From an uncultured Oscillospiraceae bacterium (GTDB lineage Bacteria > Bacillota > Clostridia > Oscillospirales > Oscillospiraceae): a stretch of DNA of 64,000 bases. Position numbers and translations under genes: made by a program. Shown one piece after another: positions 16,647-25,905 of this stretch. The number at the start of each line of letters is the position of its first letter. Position 1 is the stretch's first letter. The DNA lies in assembly GCA_934552825.1 (NCBI GenBank), contig CAKTEQ010000001.1, positions 124,001-188,000 of the forward strand, written 5' to 3'. The notes under the pieces were generated by a model. It was not told where the DNA came from, ran no database searches, and worked only from the letters and a program-made list of their open reading frames with translations.

Positions 16647-19141
16647 ACCTCTCTTTTTCCACCAGAGGCTGGCAGCAGCTCACCTGGGACGAGATAGTAC
16701 GCACAGCCCGGGAAATGCGTTTTCAGGGCATCGAAATATACGGTATAGGGGATGACCCCTCACTCACGGACAGGGGCGGTCCTTTTCATAAATACAACTG
16801 CGCCGCCACAGTGCGCGCGCTCCGGGACGCGGGCATATCGATCGCCTGCTTTGACACTAATCTGGATATCTCCGTCAGCAGCGGCTCCGTGACTGAGTCC
16901 GTCCGTGCCGTGATGGACGTATCCGCCGCCGCGGGCGTACCCTATGTGTCCCTGTGCGCGAAGCTGGGGGACATTGACACCGCCCGGGAGAACATCGCGT
17001 CGCTGCTGGACGACGCCGAAGCTGTCGGCGCAACGCTGCTCATCAAAACGACCGGCATCTTCAGCAACACGGAAACTCTTAGGGATCTTCTCAATTTCTT
17101 CGCGAACGACCATATCGCCGTCCTCTGGGATATGCACAAAACCTACCGTTCCGGCGGTGAGAGCGCCGCAAAGACCATAACCAATCTGGGCGCTTACGTA
17201 CGCCACGTCCATGTGCGGGACTCCAACGACGACGGATCATACAACCTCATCGGAGAGGGCACGCTCCCCATGCGGGACATGATGGATTCCCTCGCCTCCA
17301 TTAACTACGACGGCTTTATCTCCCTGGAGTGGAAGCCCGAGTGGATGGAGGACCTCCGGGACAAGGACATTATCTTCCCCCACTTTGTTAACTACATGAG
17401 CCGCTTTGAAAGCCCCCGCCTGAACAGAACCCACCTCTACGACAACAACGCCCACACCGGCAAATTTGTCTGGAAAAAGGACGCCCTCATCGACGAGACC
17501 TTCGGCGGCGTGCTGGACAGAATGGTAAGAGAGTTCCCCGACCAGACCGCGGTCAAATTCACAACGCTCAACTATACAAGGACATATTATGAGTTCCGTG
17601 AGGACGTTGACGAGTGCGCCCGCGCCCTTATCGCCATGGGTGTAAAACCCGGCACTCATGTCGCCATGTGGGCGACGAACCTGCCTCAGTGGTACATAGC
17701 CTTCTGGGCGACGGTGAAGATAGGCGCAGTGCTCGTCACGGTGAACACCGCCTATAAAATATACGAACTCGAGTACCTCCTGCGCCAGTCCGACACCCAT
17801 ACGCTCATCATGGAGCAGGGCTATAAGGGGCTGGACTATGCCGCCATCGTCAATGAACTGTGCCCTGAACTGAAGGACACGAAGGCGGGCGAGGGACTCC
17901 GCTGCCACCGTCTTCCCTTCCTCAGAAACGTGATAACCGTCGGCTTCAAGCAGAAGGGCAGCCTCTCCTGGGACGAGTTCATCGACCGGGGCGAGAGCGT
18001 ATCCAGGGAGGAGGTCCGGCGCATGGCTGCCTCCGTCTCCCCGTATGACGTGTGCAACATGCAGTACACCTCCGGCACCACCGGCTTCCCTAAGGGCGTC
18101 ATGCTCACTCACTACAACGTGGTGAATAACGGCAAATGCATAGGCGACAGAATGGACCTGTCCACCGCGGACAGGATGATGATACAGGTACCCATGTTCC
18201 ACTGCTTCGGCATGGTCCTCGCCATGACCGCAGCCATGACCCACGGCGCAACCATCCTCCCCCTGCCGTACTTCTCACCGAAGCCCGCCCTCAACTGCAT
18301 CCACCAGGAGCGGATAACCGCATTCCACGGCGTGCCTACAATGTTCATCGCTCTGCTGGAGCATCCCGACTTCGCCAAGACGGACTTCAGCCACATGCGC
18401 ACCGGCATTATGGCAGGCTCTCCCTGCCCCATAGCAGTGATGCAGGAGGTCGTGGACAGGATGAACATGCACGAGATAACCATAGTCTATGGTCAGACAG
18501 AGTCGTCCCCCGGCTGCACCATGAGCTCAACTGACGACCCCCTCGAGGTCCGCGTGGGCACTGTGGGCCGTGCGCTGCCGGAGATTGAGTGCCGCATTGT
18601 CGATCCGGAGACGAATGAGGAGCTCCCTGTTGGGGAGATCGGCGAATTTGTCGCCCGGGGCTACAATGTTATGAAGGGATACTACAAAATGCCCGAAGCT
18701 ACCCGCAGCGCCATCGACGCCGAGGGCTGGCTCCACACAGGCGACCTCGCCTGCAAGACCGAGGACGGCAACTACCGCATCACAGGCCGCCTCAAGGACA
18801 TGATAATCCGCGGCGGCGAGAATATTTATCCCAAGGAGATTGAGGAGTTCATCTACACCTGTGACAAGGTCAAGGACGTGCAGGTCATCGGCGTGCCGGA
18901 CGAGCAGTACGGCGAAGAGGTCATGGCGTGCGTCATCCTCAAGGACGGCGAGAAGATGACCGAGGATGAGATGAAGGCGTATATATCCGCCAACATGGCA
19001 AAGCACAAGGTCCCCAGATATATTGATTTCGTGACGGAATTCCCCATGAACGCCGCCGGCAAGATACTCAAATACAAGATGCGCGAGGAAGCTGTGGAAA
19101 AACTCAAGCTCCAGAACGCCGCGAATATTGTTACCGCATGA
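16643..19141 (+). CDS. Fusion of a xylose-isomerase-like TIM barrel and an acyl-CoA synthetase
   Basis: An 832-residue two-enzyme protein. Residues ~1-255 form a sugar-phosphate isomerase/epimerase (hydroxypyruvate isomerase/IolE-type) barrel with plausible metal ligands in LWDMHKTY, HVHVRDS and the final SLEWKPEW. Residues ~275-825 are an AMP-forming acyl-CoA ligase: YTSGTTGFPKGV P-loop, VYGQTESSP, WLHTGDLA, the hinge RLKDMIIRGGENIYP and the catalytic Lys in GKILKYKMRE. The ligase half resembles medium-chain fatty-acyl-CoA synthetases. Its ATG overlaps the stop of the preceding gene by four bases and the stop nearly touches the aminotransferase gene, so it is firmly in the operon. Substrates are not readable. 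Confidence 0.88.
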   Translation: MNLSFSTRGWQQLTWDEIVRTAREMRFQGIEIYGIGDDPSLTDRGGPFHKYNCAATVRALRDAGISIACFDTNLDISVSSGSVTESVRAVMDVSAAAGVPYVSLCAKLGDIDTARENIASLLDDAEAVGATLLIKTTGIFSNTETLRDLLNFFANDHIAVLWDMHKTYRSGGESAAKTITNLGAYVRHVHVRDSNDDGSYNLIGEGTLPMRDMMDSLASINYDGFISLEWKPEWMEDLRDKDIIFPHFVNYMSRFESPRLNRTHLYDNNAHTGKFVWKKDALIDETFGGVLDRMVREFPDQTAVKFTTLNYTRTYYEFREDVDECARALIAMGVKPGTHVAMWATNLPQWYIAFWATVKIGAVLVTVNTAYKIYELEYLLRQSDTHTLIMEQGYKGLDYAAIVNELCPELKDTKAGEGLRCHRLPFLRNVITVGFKQKGSLSWDEFIDRGESVSREEVRRMAASVSPYDVCNMQYTSGTTGFPKGVMLTHYNVVNNGKCIGDRMDLSTADRMMIQVPMFHCFGMVLAMTAAMTHGATILPLPYFSPKPALNCIHQERITAFHGVPTMFIALLEHPDFAKTDFSHMRTGIMAGSPCPIAVMQEVVDRMNMHEITIVYGQTESSPGCTMSSTDDPLEVRVGTVGRALPEIECRIVDPETNEELPVGEIGEFVARGYNVMKGYYKMPEATRSAIDAEGWLHTGDLACKTEDGNYRITGRLKDMIIRGGENIYPKEIEEFIYTCDKVKDVQVIGVPDEQYGEEVMACVILKDGEKMTEDEMKAYISANMAKHKVPRYIDFVTEFPMNAAGKILKYKMREEAVEKLKLQNAANIVTA

Positions 19142-19158
19142 GTGAAAGGAGAAAGACA

Positions 19159-20223
19159 ATGGATATCAGCATCACGAGAACCATATCCCCCAAGACAAAG
19201 CCCGCCGCAAACGAGTTGGGCTTCGGCAAATACTTCACCGACCACATGTTCCTCATGAATTACAGCTCCGAAAAGGGCTGGTATGATCCCCGCATAGTTC
19301 CCTTCGGTCCCATGCCCATGCACCCGGCGTCCACCGTGTTCCACTATGGTGCCGAAGTTTTCGAGGGCATGAAAGCCTACCGCTTCCCGGACGGCTCAGT
19401 GCACCTGTTCCGCCCTGACATGAACGCAAAGCGCATCAACCGCTCGGCTGAGCGTATCCGTATTCCCCAGATACCCGAGGAGATGTTCATCGAAGCTGTC
19501 AACGCCCTTGTGAGCATCGATTCCGACTGGGTTCCCAGCGAACCCGGCACCTCCCTTTATATCCGCCCCTTCCTTTTCGGCAACGACGAGACTCTGGGCA
19601 TACATACTATCCACAACGGCGTGTTCTGCATCATTCTCTCCCCTGTGGGCAGCTACTATGCCGAGGGTATCAACCCCGTTAAGATAACCATCGAAACTGA
19701 GGACGTGCGCGCCGTCCGGGGCGGCACCGGCTACACAAAGTGCGGCGGCAACTACGCAGCGTCCATGCGCGCCGGTGAAGAAGCTGAGAAAAAGGGCTTC
19801 ACTCAGGTGCTGTGGCTGGACGGTGTGGAGCGCAAGTATATTGAAGAGGTCGGCGCCATGAACATCATGTTCAAAATCTCCGGCAAGGTGGTGACCCCTG
19901 CCCTGCTCGGCTCCATCCTCCCAGGCGTCACCCGGGACTCCATCCTCACCATCGCGAAGGAATGGGGTTATGAAGTGGAAGAACGCCGCATTTCTCTGGA
20001 CGAGGTGATCGCCGCCGCCAAGGACGGTACCCTCGAAGAGGTCTGGGGTACCGGCACCGCCGCCGTGGTCTCCCCAGTGGGCTGGCTTTACGTGGGCGAT
20101 GAGTGCTATACGATAAACGGCGGTAAAATAGGTGAACTCACTCAGAAATTCTATGACGAACTCACAGGCATCCAGTGGGGCACCCGCCCTGACAATCATC
20201 ATTGGATGACCGACGTAAAATGA
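19159..20223 (+). CDS. ilvE: Branched-chain amino acid aminotransferase
   Basis: A 354-residue PLP enzyme of the large (type II) branched-chain aminotransferase group, interconverting leucine, isoleucine and valine with their 2-oxo acids. Diagnostic segments are FEGMKAYR, the PLP lysine in YTKCGGNYAASM (about residue 195), EEVGAMNIMF and EVWGTGTAAVVSPVG. The ATG at 19159 is chosen because AAGGAG lies seven bases upstream; the frame extends 21 bases further with no ribosome site. Its place between an acyl-CoA ligase and a 2-oxoacid:ferredoxin oxidoreductase suggests it aminates or deaminates the oxo-acid handled by those enzymes. Confidence 0.96.
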   Translation: MDISITRTISPKTKPAANELGFGKYFTDHMFLMNYSSEKGWYDPRIVPFGPMPMHPASTVFHYGAEVFEGMKAYRFPDGSVHLFRPDMNAKRINRSAERIRIPQIPEEMFIEAVNALVSIDSDWVPSEPGTSLYIRPFLFGNDETLGIHTIHNGVFCIILSPVGSYYAEGINPVKITIETEDVRAVRGGTGYTKCGGNYAASMRAGEEAEKKGFTQVLWLDGVERKYIEEVGAMNIMFKISGKVVTPALLGSILPGVTRDSILTIAKEWGYEVEERRISLDEVIAAAKDGTLEEVWGTGTAAVVSPVGWLYVGDECYTINGGKIGELTQKFYDELTGIQWGTRPDNHHWMTDVK

Positions 20224-20242
20224 TCATCTCCGGGAGGACTCC

Positions 20243-23200
20243 ATGAAAGAGAAGAAATTTGTTACCGTGGACGGCAACGAGGCGGCGGCTCACGTGGCCT
20301 ACGCCTTCACCGAGATCGCGGCGATATACCCCATAACTCCCTCCTCACCTATGGCGGGCAAAACCGACGCCTGGTCCGCAAGAGGAAAGAAGAACCTCTT
20401 CGGACAGACCGTCACGCTGGTCGAGATGCAGAGCGAGGCTGGCGCCATCGGCGCCGTCCACGGCGCTGTGCAGACAGGCGCCCTCTCCACCTCATATACA
20501 TCCAGCCAGGGGCTTATGCTGATGATACCCGTTATGCACCGCATCTCTGGCGAGCGCCTGCCTGCCGTGCTGCACGTCGCCTCCCGCACGGTCGGAACCC
20601 ACGCCATGAGCATCTTCGGCGACCACTCAGACGTGATGAACTGCCGTCAGACCGGGTGGGCTATGATATCCAGCGGCTCCGTTCAGGAAACCATGGATCT
20701 CGCCGCCGTCGCCCATCTTGCCGCCATAAAGTCCAGCATCCCATTCATGCACTTCTTTGACGGCTTCCGCACCTCTCACGAGGTCACTAAGGTGGAGCAG
20801 ATGGACTACGAGGATCTGGAACCCCTCATCGACAGAGAGGCTCTCCAAAAATTCAGGGACAACGCCCTGAACCCGGAGCACCCCACACTGCGCAACACCG
20901 TCCAAAACGGCGACGTCTATTTCCAGGTGCGCGAGGCGAACAACAAGGATTATGACGCCGTGCCCAGCATCGTGGAGGACTATTTTCAGGAGATAAACCG
21001 CATTACCGGGCGGGACTATCACATCTTCAATTACTACGGCGATCCTGAGGCTACCGACGTGGTTATTGCCATGGGCTCCGTCTCCGGTACAATATGCGAA
21101 GCCGTTGATTACATCAACGCCCAGGGTGGCAAGGCAGGGTTCCTTCAGGTCCACCTCTACCGTCCCTTCGCGAGCGGCGTCTTTCTCTCGTCGCTGCCCG
21201 AAACCGTAAAACGCATTGCCGTGCTGGATCGCTGCAAGGAGATGGGCAGCGCCGGAGAGCCTCTTTATCAGGACGTCTGCACCGCCTTCACTAACCAGGG
21301 CCGGGACGTCTATATCATCGGCGGGCGCTACGGCCTCTCCTCTAAGGACACCGACCCCTCCCAGATAGTCGCGGTCTTTGAAAATCTTGCAAAGCCGCAC
21401 AGTATCGAGAGCTTCACCATCGGCATCACGGACGACGTCACCGGGCGCTCCCTACCTGTGCACCCCATATCCGATATCGGCGACGCCGGCATGGTCTGCT
21501 GCAAATTCTGGGGGCTCGGCTCCGACGGCACTGTGGGCGCGAACCACAACACTGTGGAGATAATCAACGACTACACCCCCTTCTACGCCCAGGCTTATTT
21601 TGAGTATGACACAAAGAAGTCCTACGGCATCACGAAGAGCCATCTCCGCTTCGGTCCGAAGCCAATCCGCGGCTCCTATTATGTAAAAAGCGCCGATTTC
21701 GTCGCCTGTCATAACCAGACTTATGTAAACCGCTATGACATCGTCGACGAGATAAAGCCCGGTGGTATTTTCCTCCTCAATTGCGTCTGGAAGCCCGACG
21801 AGCTGGAAAAACAGCTCCCGGCGAAAGTCCGCCGTCTGCTGGCGCGCAATCATATTCGTTTCTTCACCATCGATGCTACGAAAATAGCTGGGGAGCTCGG
21901 CCTCGGCAACAGGACCAACACCGTCCTTCAGGCCGCGTTCTTCGCCCTGACTAGCATCATCCCCCTTGACGAAGCTCTCGGCTGCCTGAAAGACGCCGCC
22001 AAAAAGACTTACTTCAAGAAAGGACAGGAGATAGTCGACCTCAACATCGCGGCGATCGACGCGGGCGCTTCCGGCGCTGTGGAGATACCCGTACCGGAAA
22101 ATTGGGCGGATGCTCAGGATGAAAACACGCCCCAGCCGAAGCTCATCGACGCTGTGAAGGACATACTCATCCCCATCACCTCTCAGCACGGGGACGATAT
22201 GCCCGTGAGCGTATTCACAAAATACGCCGACGGCCACATTGATATGGGGCTCACGGCCTATGAAAAACGAGGCATCGCGACCGCAGTTCCAAAGTGGGAC
22301 GCGGAAAAGTGCATCCAGTGCAACCGCTGCTCCCTTGTGTGCCCCCACGCGGTCATCCGCCCCTATCTGCTCAGTGATGAAGAGGTGAAAAACGCCCCCT
22401 CCGGCGTTACCGCAGTGCCCGCAAAAGGCGCAAAGGGGCTCTCATACACCATCCTCGTTTCCACCCTTGACTGCACCGGCTGCGGGAGCTGCGCCGACAC
22501 CTGCATCGCCAAGGATAAGGCTATTGAGATGGTCCCCGCCGTGTTCACTCCGGAGCAGAGCACCGCCTGGGAATACGGTCTTTCCCTCACGGACAAGGGC
22601 GATGTGTTCGACCCGTACACCGTGAAGGGCAGCCAGTTCCGCCAGCCCCTTGTGGAGTTCTCCGGTGCCTGTGCCGGCTGCGGCGAGACGCCCTATGCAA
22701 AGCTCATGACTCAGCTCTTCGGAGACAGGGTCTATTGGGCAAACGGCACAGGATGCAGCCAAGCCTGGGGTGCTCCAATGCCGAGCATTCCCTACACAGT
22801 CAACAAGCGTGGGCACGGCGTCGCCTGGACAAACTCCCTCTTCGAGAACAACGCCGAGCTGGAGCTTGGTATGTTCCTCTCTGTGCGCCAGCAGCGTGAG
22901 GCTCAACGCATTAAAGTTCAGGCCCTTATGGAAAGCGGCTGCTCCCCCGCCCTCAAAGCGGCGGCGAAGGAATGGCTGGAGACCTACGACGATTTTGCCC
23001 TTTCCCGGCAAACCTCCGACGCTCTCATATCAGCTCTCGAGGCTGAGATGAGCAGCGCCGCCAATGAGATACTCCTGCGGAAGGACCAGCTCTGCAAAAA
23101 GTGCTTCTGGATGTACGGCGGAGACGGCTGGGCATATGACATCGGCTTTGGCGGTCTTGACCACGTCATCGCCTCAGGCGAAGATATCAACGTATTCGTC

Positions 23201-23731
23201 ATCGACACGGAGGTCTATTCCAACACCGGCGGTCAGTCCTCCAAGGCGACGCCTCTCGGCGCCGTCGCCCAGTTCACCGACTCCGGCAAAAAGACCAGGA
23301 AGAAGGATCTAGGCGCCATATTTATGTCTTACGGAAATGTTTATGTGGCGCAGGTCGCCATGGGCGCAGATCCCAACCAGCTTCTTAAGGCTATGAAGGA
23401 GGCGGAGGCGCACAAGGGGCCCTCCCTCGTCATCGCCTACACCCCCTGTATCAGCCATGGTATCCGCTCCGGTATGGACAAGGTCCAGCGGGAGATGAAA
23501 TTTGCCGTTGACTCCGGCTACTGGACGCTCTACCGCTATGACCCCGAGCGGGACAAGCTCACTCTCGACTCGAAGGAACCCACCATGGACTATGAAAAGT
23601 TCCTGGACATGGAGAACCGCTACCATGGTCTGCGCCTCACCTTCCCGGAGCAGGCCGACGCCCTCTTCGCCCAGGCGAAAAAGGACGCCGCCGCCCGGTA
23701 CAGAAAGTATAAAGCCATGTCCGAGAGATAA
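20243..23731 (+). CDS. nifJ: Pyruvate (2-oxoacid):ferredoxin oxidoreductase, single chain
   Basis: A 1162-residue NifJ-type enzyme that reversibly converts a 2-oxoacid and CoA to acyl-CoA, CO2 and reduced ferredoxin. Domain order is typical: N-terminal domain with IYPITPSSPMA, a middle CoA-binding region, two 4Fe-4S motifs (CIQCNRCSLVCPHAVIRPY and CTGCGSCADTC, about residues 690-755), and a C-terminal thiamine-diphosphate domain with further cluster Cys (CAGCGETPY, CKKCFWMYGGDGWAYDIG) and EVYSNTGGQSSKATPLGA. Length is normal. It lies 19 bases after ilvE with a GGGAGG ribosome site. Pyruvate is the default substrate; the operon hints at branched or other 2-oxoacids. Confidence 0.96.
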   Translation: MKEKKFVTVDGNEAAAHVAYAFTEIAAIYPITPSSPMAGKTDAWSARGKKNLFGQTVTLVEMQSEAGAIGAVHGAVQTGALSTSYTSSQGLMLMIPVMHRISGERLPAVLHVASRTVGTHAMSIFGDHSDVMNCRQTGWAMISSGSVQETMDLAAVAHLAAIKSSIPFMHFFDGFRTSHEVTKVEQMDYEDLEPLIDREALQKFRDNALNPEHPTLRNTVQNGDVYFQVREANNKDYDAVPSIVEDYFQEINRITGRDYHIFNYYGDPEATDVVIAMGSVSGTICEAVDYINAQGGKAGFLQVHLYRPFASGVFLSSLPETVKRIAVLDRCKEMGSAGEPLYQDVCTAFTNQGRDVYIIGGRYGLSSKDTDPSQIVAVFENLAKPHSIESFTIGITDDVTGRSLPVHPISDIGDAGMVCCKFWGLGSDGTVGANHNTVEIINDYTPFYAQAYFEYDTKKSYGITKSHLRFGPKPIRGSYYVKSADFVACHNQTYVNRYDIVDEIKPGGIFLLNCVWKPDELEKQLPAKVRRLLARNHIRFFTIDATKIAGELGLGNRTNTVLQAAFFALTSIIPLDEALGCLKDAAKKTYFKKGQEIVDLNIAAIDAGASGAVEIPVPENWADAQDENTPQPKLIDAVKDILIPITSQHGDDMPVSVFTKYADGHIDMGLTAYEKRGIATAVPKWDAEKCIQCNRCSLVCPHAVIRPYLLSDEEVKNAPSGVTAVPAKGAKGLSYTILVSTLDCTGCGSCADTCIAKDKAIEMVPAVFTPEQSTAWEYGLSLTDKGDVFDPYTVKGSQFRQPLVEFSGACAGCGETPYAKLMTQLFGDRVYWANGTGCSQAWGAPMPSIPYTVNKRGHGVAWTNSLFENNAELELGMFLSVRQQREAQRIKVQALMESGCSPALKAAAKEWLETYDDFALSRQTSDALISALEAEMSSAANEILLRKDQLCKKCFWMYGGDGWAYDIGFGGLDHVIASGEDINVFVIDTEVYSNTGGQSSKATPLGAVAQFTDSGKKTRKKDLGAIFMSYGNVYVAQVAMGADPNQLLKAMKEAEAHKGPSLVIAYTPCISHGIRSGMDKVQREMKFAVDSGYWTLYRYDPERDKLTLDSKEPTMDYEKFLDMENRYHGLRLTFPEQADALFAQAKKDAAARYRKYKAMSER

Positions 23732-23745
23732 TATCCTCAAAAAAT

Positions 23746-23785
23746 TGTTTCCCTGTGAAAACCACTTGCTTTTCACAGGGAAACA
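23746..23785. repeat. Perfect 16-bp hairpin upstream of thrB
   Basis: TGTTTCCCTGTGAAAA (23746-23761) is exactly complementary to 23770-23785 with an 8-base loop. A-rich sequence precedes it and no T-run follows on the plus strand, so it fits a minus-strand terminator better, yet no minus-strand gene leads into it. TATACT at 23787-23792 directly behind could be a -10 box for thrB, making the repeat a possible operator. Confidence 0.8.
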
Positions 23786-23826
23786 GTATACTATGGCAAC
23801 TATACTCCGAAAGGTGCGTGATACCA

Positions 23827-24705
23827 ATGAAAAAAGTCACCGTCAAAGTGCCCGCGACCACCGCTAACATAGGTCCCGGCTTTGACTGTCTGGGCTGTGC
23901 CTTCAGCCTTTACGACACCCTAACATATGAAATTATGGACTCCGGTCTTGAGATAATCGGCGACTCCCCCGCATACTGCAATGAACACAATCTCGCCGTC
24001 CGGGGCTACAAATCCGTGACCGACAGGCTTGCCATTCCCATGGACGGCCTCCGGATAACCGCTGACTACCGCATCCCCATGTCCCACGGTCTCGGCTCCA
24101 GCGCCGCCATGATAGTCGCCGGGGCCGCGGCAGCCAACGCTCTCCACGGCTCTCCCTTCACAAAAGACGAACTGCTGGAAATAACCACGCCCCTTGAGGG
24201 GCATCCGGACAACCTCGCTCCCGCCCTCTTCGGCGGGCTTACCGCCTCTCTCATGCTGGGCGAAAAGCCCGTCACGGTCAGGTACACTTTGAGCAAAAAC
24301 GTAGCCTTCACCGTGCTCATACCGGACTTCAACCTTAGCACCTCTCTCGCCCGCAGCGTCCTGCCGGACACTGTTTCGAGAGGGGATGCCATCTTCAACA
24401 TTTCCCACACGGCAGTGCTCCTGAAAGCCCTTGAGCTAGGTGACGGGGAAATCATCTCCGCCGCTCTTGACGACAGGCTCCACCAGCCTTACCGGAGCAG
24501 TCTCATCCCCGGCTATGAGGAGATCCGTGCCCTCGCCCTGGACTGCGGGGCGGACGGCTTCTGCATATCCGGCGCGGGTCCCACGCTGCTGAGCGTGTCC
24601 ACCGCTCCCAGCGTTCCCGAGAGGTTGGAGAGAGCCATGGAGCGCTTCCCCACCTGGAAGGTCATGACTCTCCGCACCGACTCAGAGGGTGTTAAAGCCG
24701 AATAA
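23827..24705 (+). CDS. thrB: Homoserine kinase
   Basis: A 292-residue GHMP kinase that phosphorylates homoserine in threonine synthesis. The N-terminus MKKVTVKVPATTANIGPGFDCLG and the ATP loop PMSHGLGSSAAMIVAG (about residue 80-95) are diagnostic, and the C-terminal ISGAGPTLLSV matches the family. The ATG at 23827 with AAAGGTG is chosen; the frame extends 24 codons upstream through the hairpin at 23746-23785, which does not look like coding sequence. No other threonine gene is adjacent. A strong terminator closes the unit. Confidence 0.95.
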   Translation: MKKVTVKVPATTANIGPGFDCLGCAFSLYDTLTYEIMDSGLEIIGDSPAYCNEHNLAVRGYKSVTDRLAIPMDGLRITADYRIPMSHGLGSSAAMIVAGAAAANALHGSPFTKDELLEITTPLEGHPDNLAPALFGGLTASLMLGEKPVTVRYTLSKNVAFTVLIPDFNLSTSLARSVLPDTVSRGDAIFNISHTAVLLKALELGDGEIISAALDDRLHQPYRSSLIPGYEEIRALALDCGADGFCISGAGPTLLSVSTAPSVPERLERAMERFPTWKVMTLRTDSEGVKAE

Positions 24706-24756
24706 AGGATTCCTCCGGGCATTAAGCCGCCCGGGAATATAACAGTAAATGTATAA

Positions 24757-24797
24757 AAGCAGCCGCAGCGGTACAAGACCGCTGCGGCTGCTTTTTG
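24757..24797 (+). terminator. Intrinsic terminator after thrB
   Basis: AGCAGCCGCAGCGGT pairs with ACCGCTGCGGCTGCT around an ACAAG loop and is followed by a T-run. It ends the plus-strand operon before the convergent transglutaminase gene. Confidence 0.93.
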
Positions 24798-24816
24798 TCT
24801 TGCATATATCGCCCGT

Positions 24817-25842
24817 TTACGTTTCCTCCGCCTCGTCCGCCTGCTCCTCCTGAACAGTTCCGGTCCCAGCGGCTCCCTCCGGAAACGCCGCGCGCAGGAC
24901 CGCCTGAGGGTAGTTCACGGATAGTTCAACGTGCCGCCCACGCTTTTCCGCAGCCGCTTCCAGCTCGTTTATTATGTCAACCAACACATCTCTTGTAAGA
25001 TAACCTCCCCGCCAGTGGAATATAAAGTAGTCCAGCTTCTTGCGCATCGCCTGGTCGGCACGGCTCCGGACGTCTTCCAGCTTTGTATAGGACCGCTTTT
25101 CCACTTTGTAGTAAAAGCCGTCCGGGTCGGTGCATTCCGGCACCGGGTATATCACAGCTCGATGGTCCCGGAAAAATCGCCTGTCATCCAGGTTGAAATA
25201 GTCGTATCTCCTGCCTCCGTAACGCCCGAGAGTATTGTCATAAGTGGCGTCCATATGATAATACCGCCCGTCGATCTTCACCACGTTCCAGGCATGGGCA
25301 TACTTCACACCATTTTCCGGGTCCGCGGCGCTCACAGCGGTGATGCACTCCACCCCAAGCTCGCCGCACAAAAGCTGTACCGTCTTCGCGATACCCTCGC
25401 AGACGCCCACTCCGTTTATCAGAGGCCCGGTCACCTCGTGGGAATATGGCTTTTTCAGCTTATCGTACCGGACGTTATCGCAGATAAAGTCGTGTATGAA
25501 AAGCTCCTTCTCCCGCTGGCTTTTGTCCAGGACGGGGCGCACCAGCTTTGTCACTCTGGCGGCTATGGCTTTCCTGTGCTCCCGGATGCGGTTTTTATCG
25601 AAGAGATATTCCGGCACGATCTCGCAGTATTCGCTCCCTTGGGCGAATCTCCAGGAAAAGGAGGTGACATAGAATATGTCCGGTCTGTCCAGCTTAAGTC
25701 GGAAGAAAACATCCCACAGCCCGCTGCCTTCCAGCCGCAGGACCCTTGTACCGGCTTCCAGCGCCGTAAAGCAGGCGAGCATCTTCTCGTAAACTCCCTG
25801 CTCCGCCCGGCTCATATGCCGGTAATAATACCCGTGCGCCAC
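24817..25842 (-). CDS. Transglutaminase-like domain protein
   Basis: A 341-residue protein with a transglutaminase/protease-like core: the catalytic Cys in GPLINGVGVCEGIAKTVQLLCGELGVEC, the His in YAHAWNVVKIDGRYYHMDATYDN and the Asp in that same segment, the standard Cys-His-Asp order. The N-terminal ~120 residues are a helical region (YYYRHMSRAEQGVYEKML) common in Clostridia homologues. The start is GTG at 25842, with GGGAG seven bases upstream; the earlier in-frame ATG lies inside the terminator of the preceding gene and is rejected. No signal peptide is seen, so a cytoplasmic location or loose association is likely. Target unknown. Confidence 0.85.
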   Translation of the reverse strand: MAHGYYYRHMSRAEQGVYEKMLACFTALEAGTRVLRLEGSGLWDVFFRLKLDRPDIFYVTSFSWRFAQGSEYCEIVPEYLFDKNRIREHRKAIAARVTKLVRPVLDKSQREKELFIHDFICDNVRYDKLKKPYSHEVTGPLINGVGVCEGIAKTVQLLCGELGVECITAVSAADPENGVKYAHAWNVVKIDGRYYHMDATYDNTLGRYGGRRYDYFNLDDRRFFRDHRAVIYPVPECTDPDGFYYKVEKRSYTKLEDVRSRADQAMRKKLDYFIFHWRGGYLTRDVLVDIINELEAAAEKRGRHVELSVNYPQAVLRAAFPEGAAGTGTVQEEQADEAEET

Positions 25843-25861
25843 TTTTTTCTCCCTTCCCGGA

Positions 25862-25899
25862 AAAGAGGAGCAGATGCAGCGCACCTGCTCCTCTTTATT
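25862..25899 (-). terminator. Intrinsic terminator after the acyl-CoA ligase gene
   Basis: AAAGAGGAGCAG (25862-25873) pairs with CTGCTCCTCTTT (25885-25896). On the minus strand it ends in a short T-run and separates the ligase gene from the transglutaminase gene. Confidence 0.8.
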
Positions 25900-25905
25900 T
25901 ATCTC

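Noticed and set aside
25842..25884. Upstream ATG start for the transglutaminase-like gene
   Set aside because: It lies in the terminator hairpin of the preceding gene and has no ribosome site; the GTG at 25842 has one.
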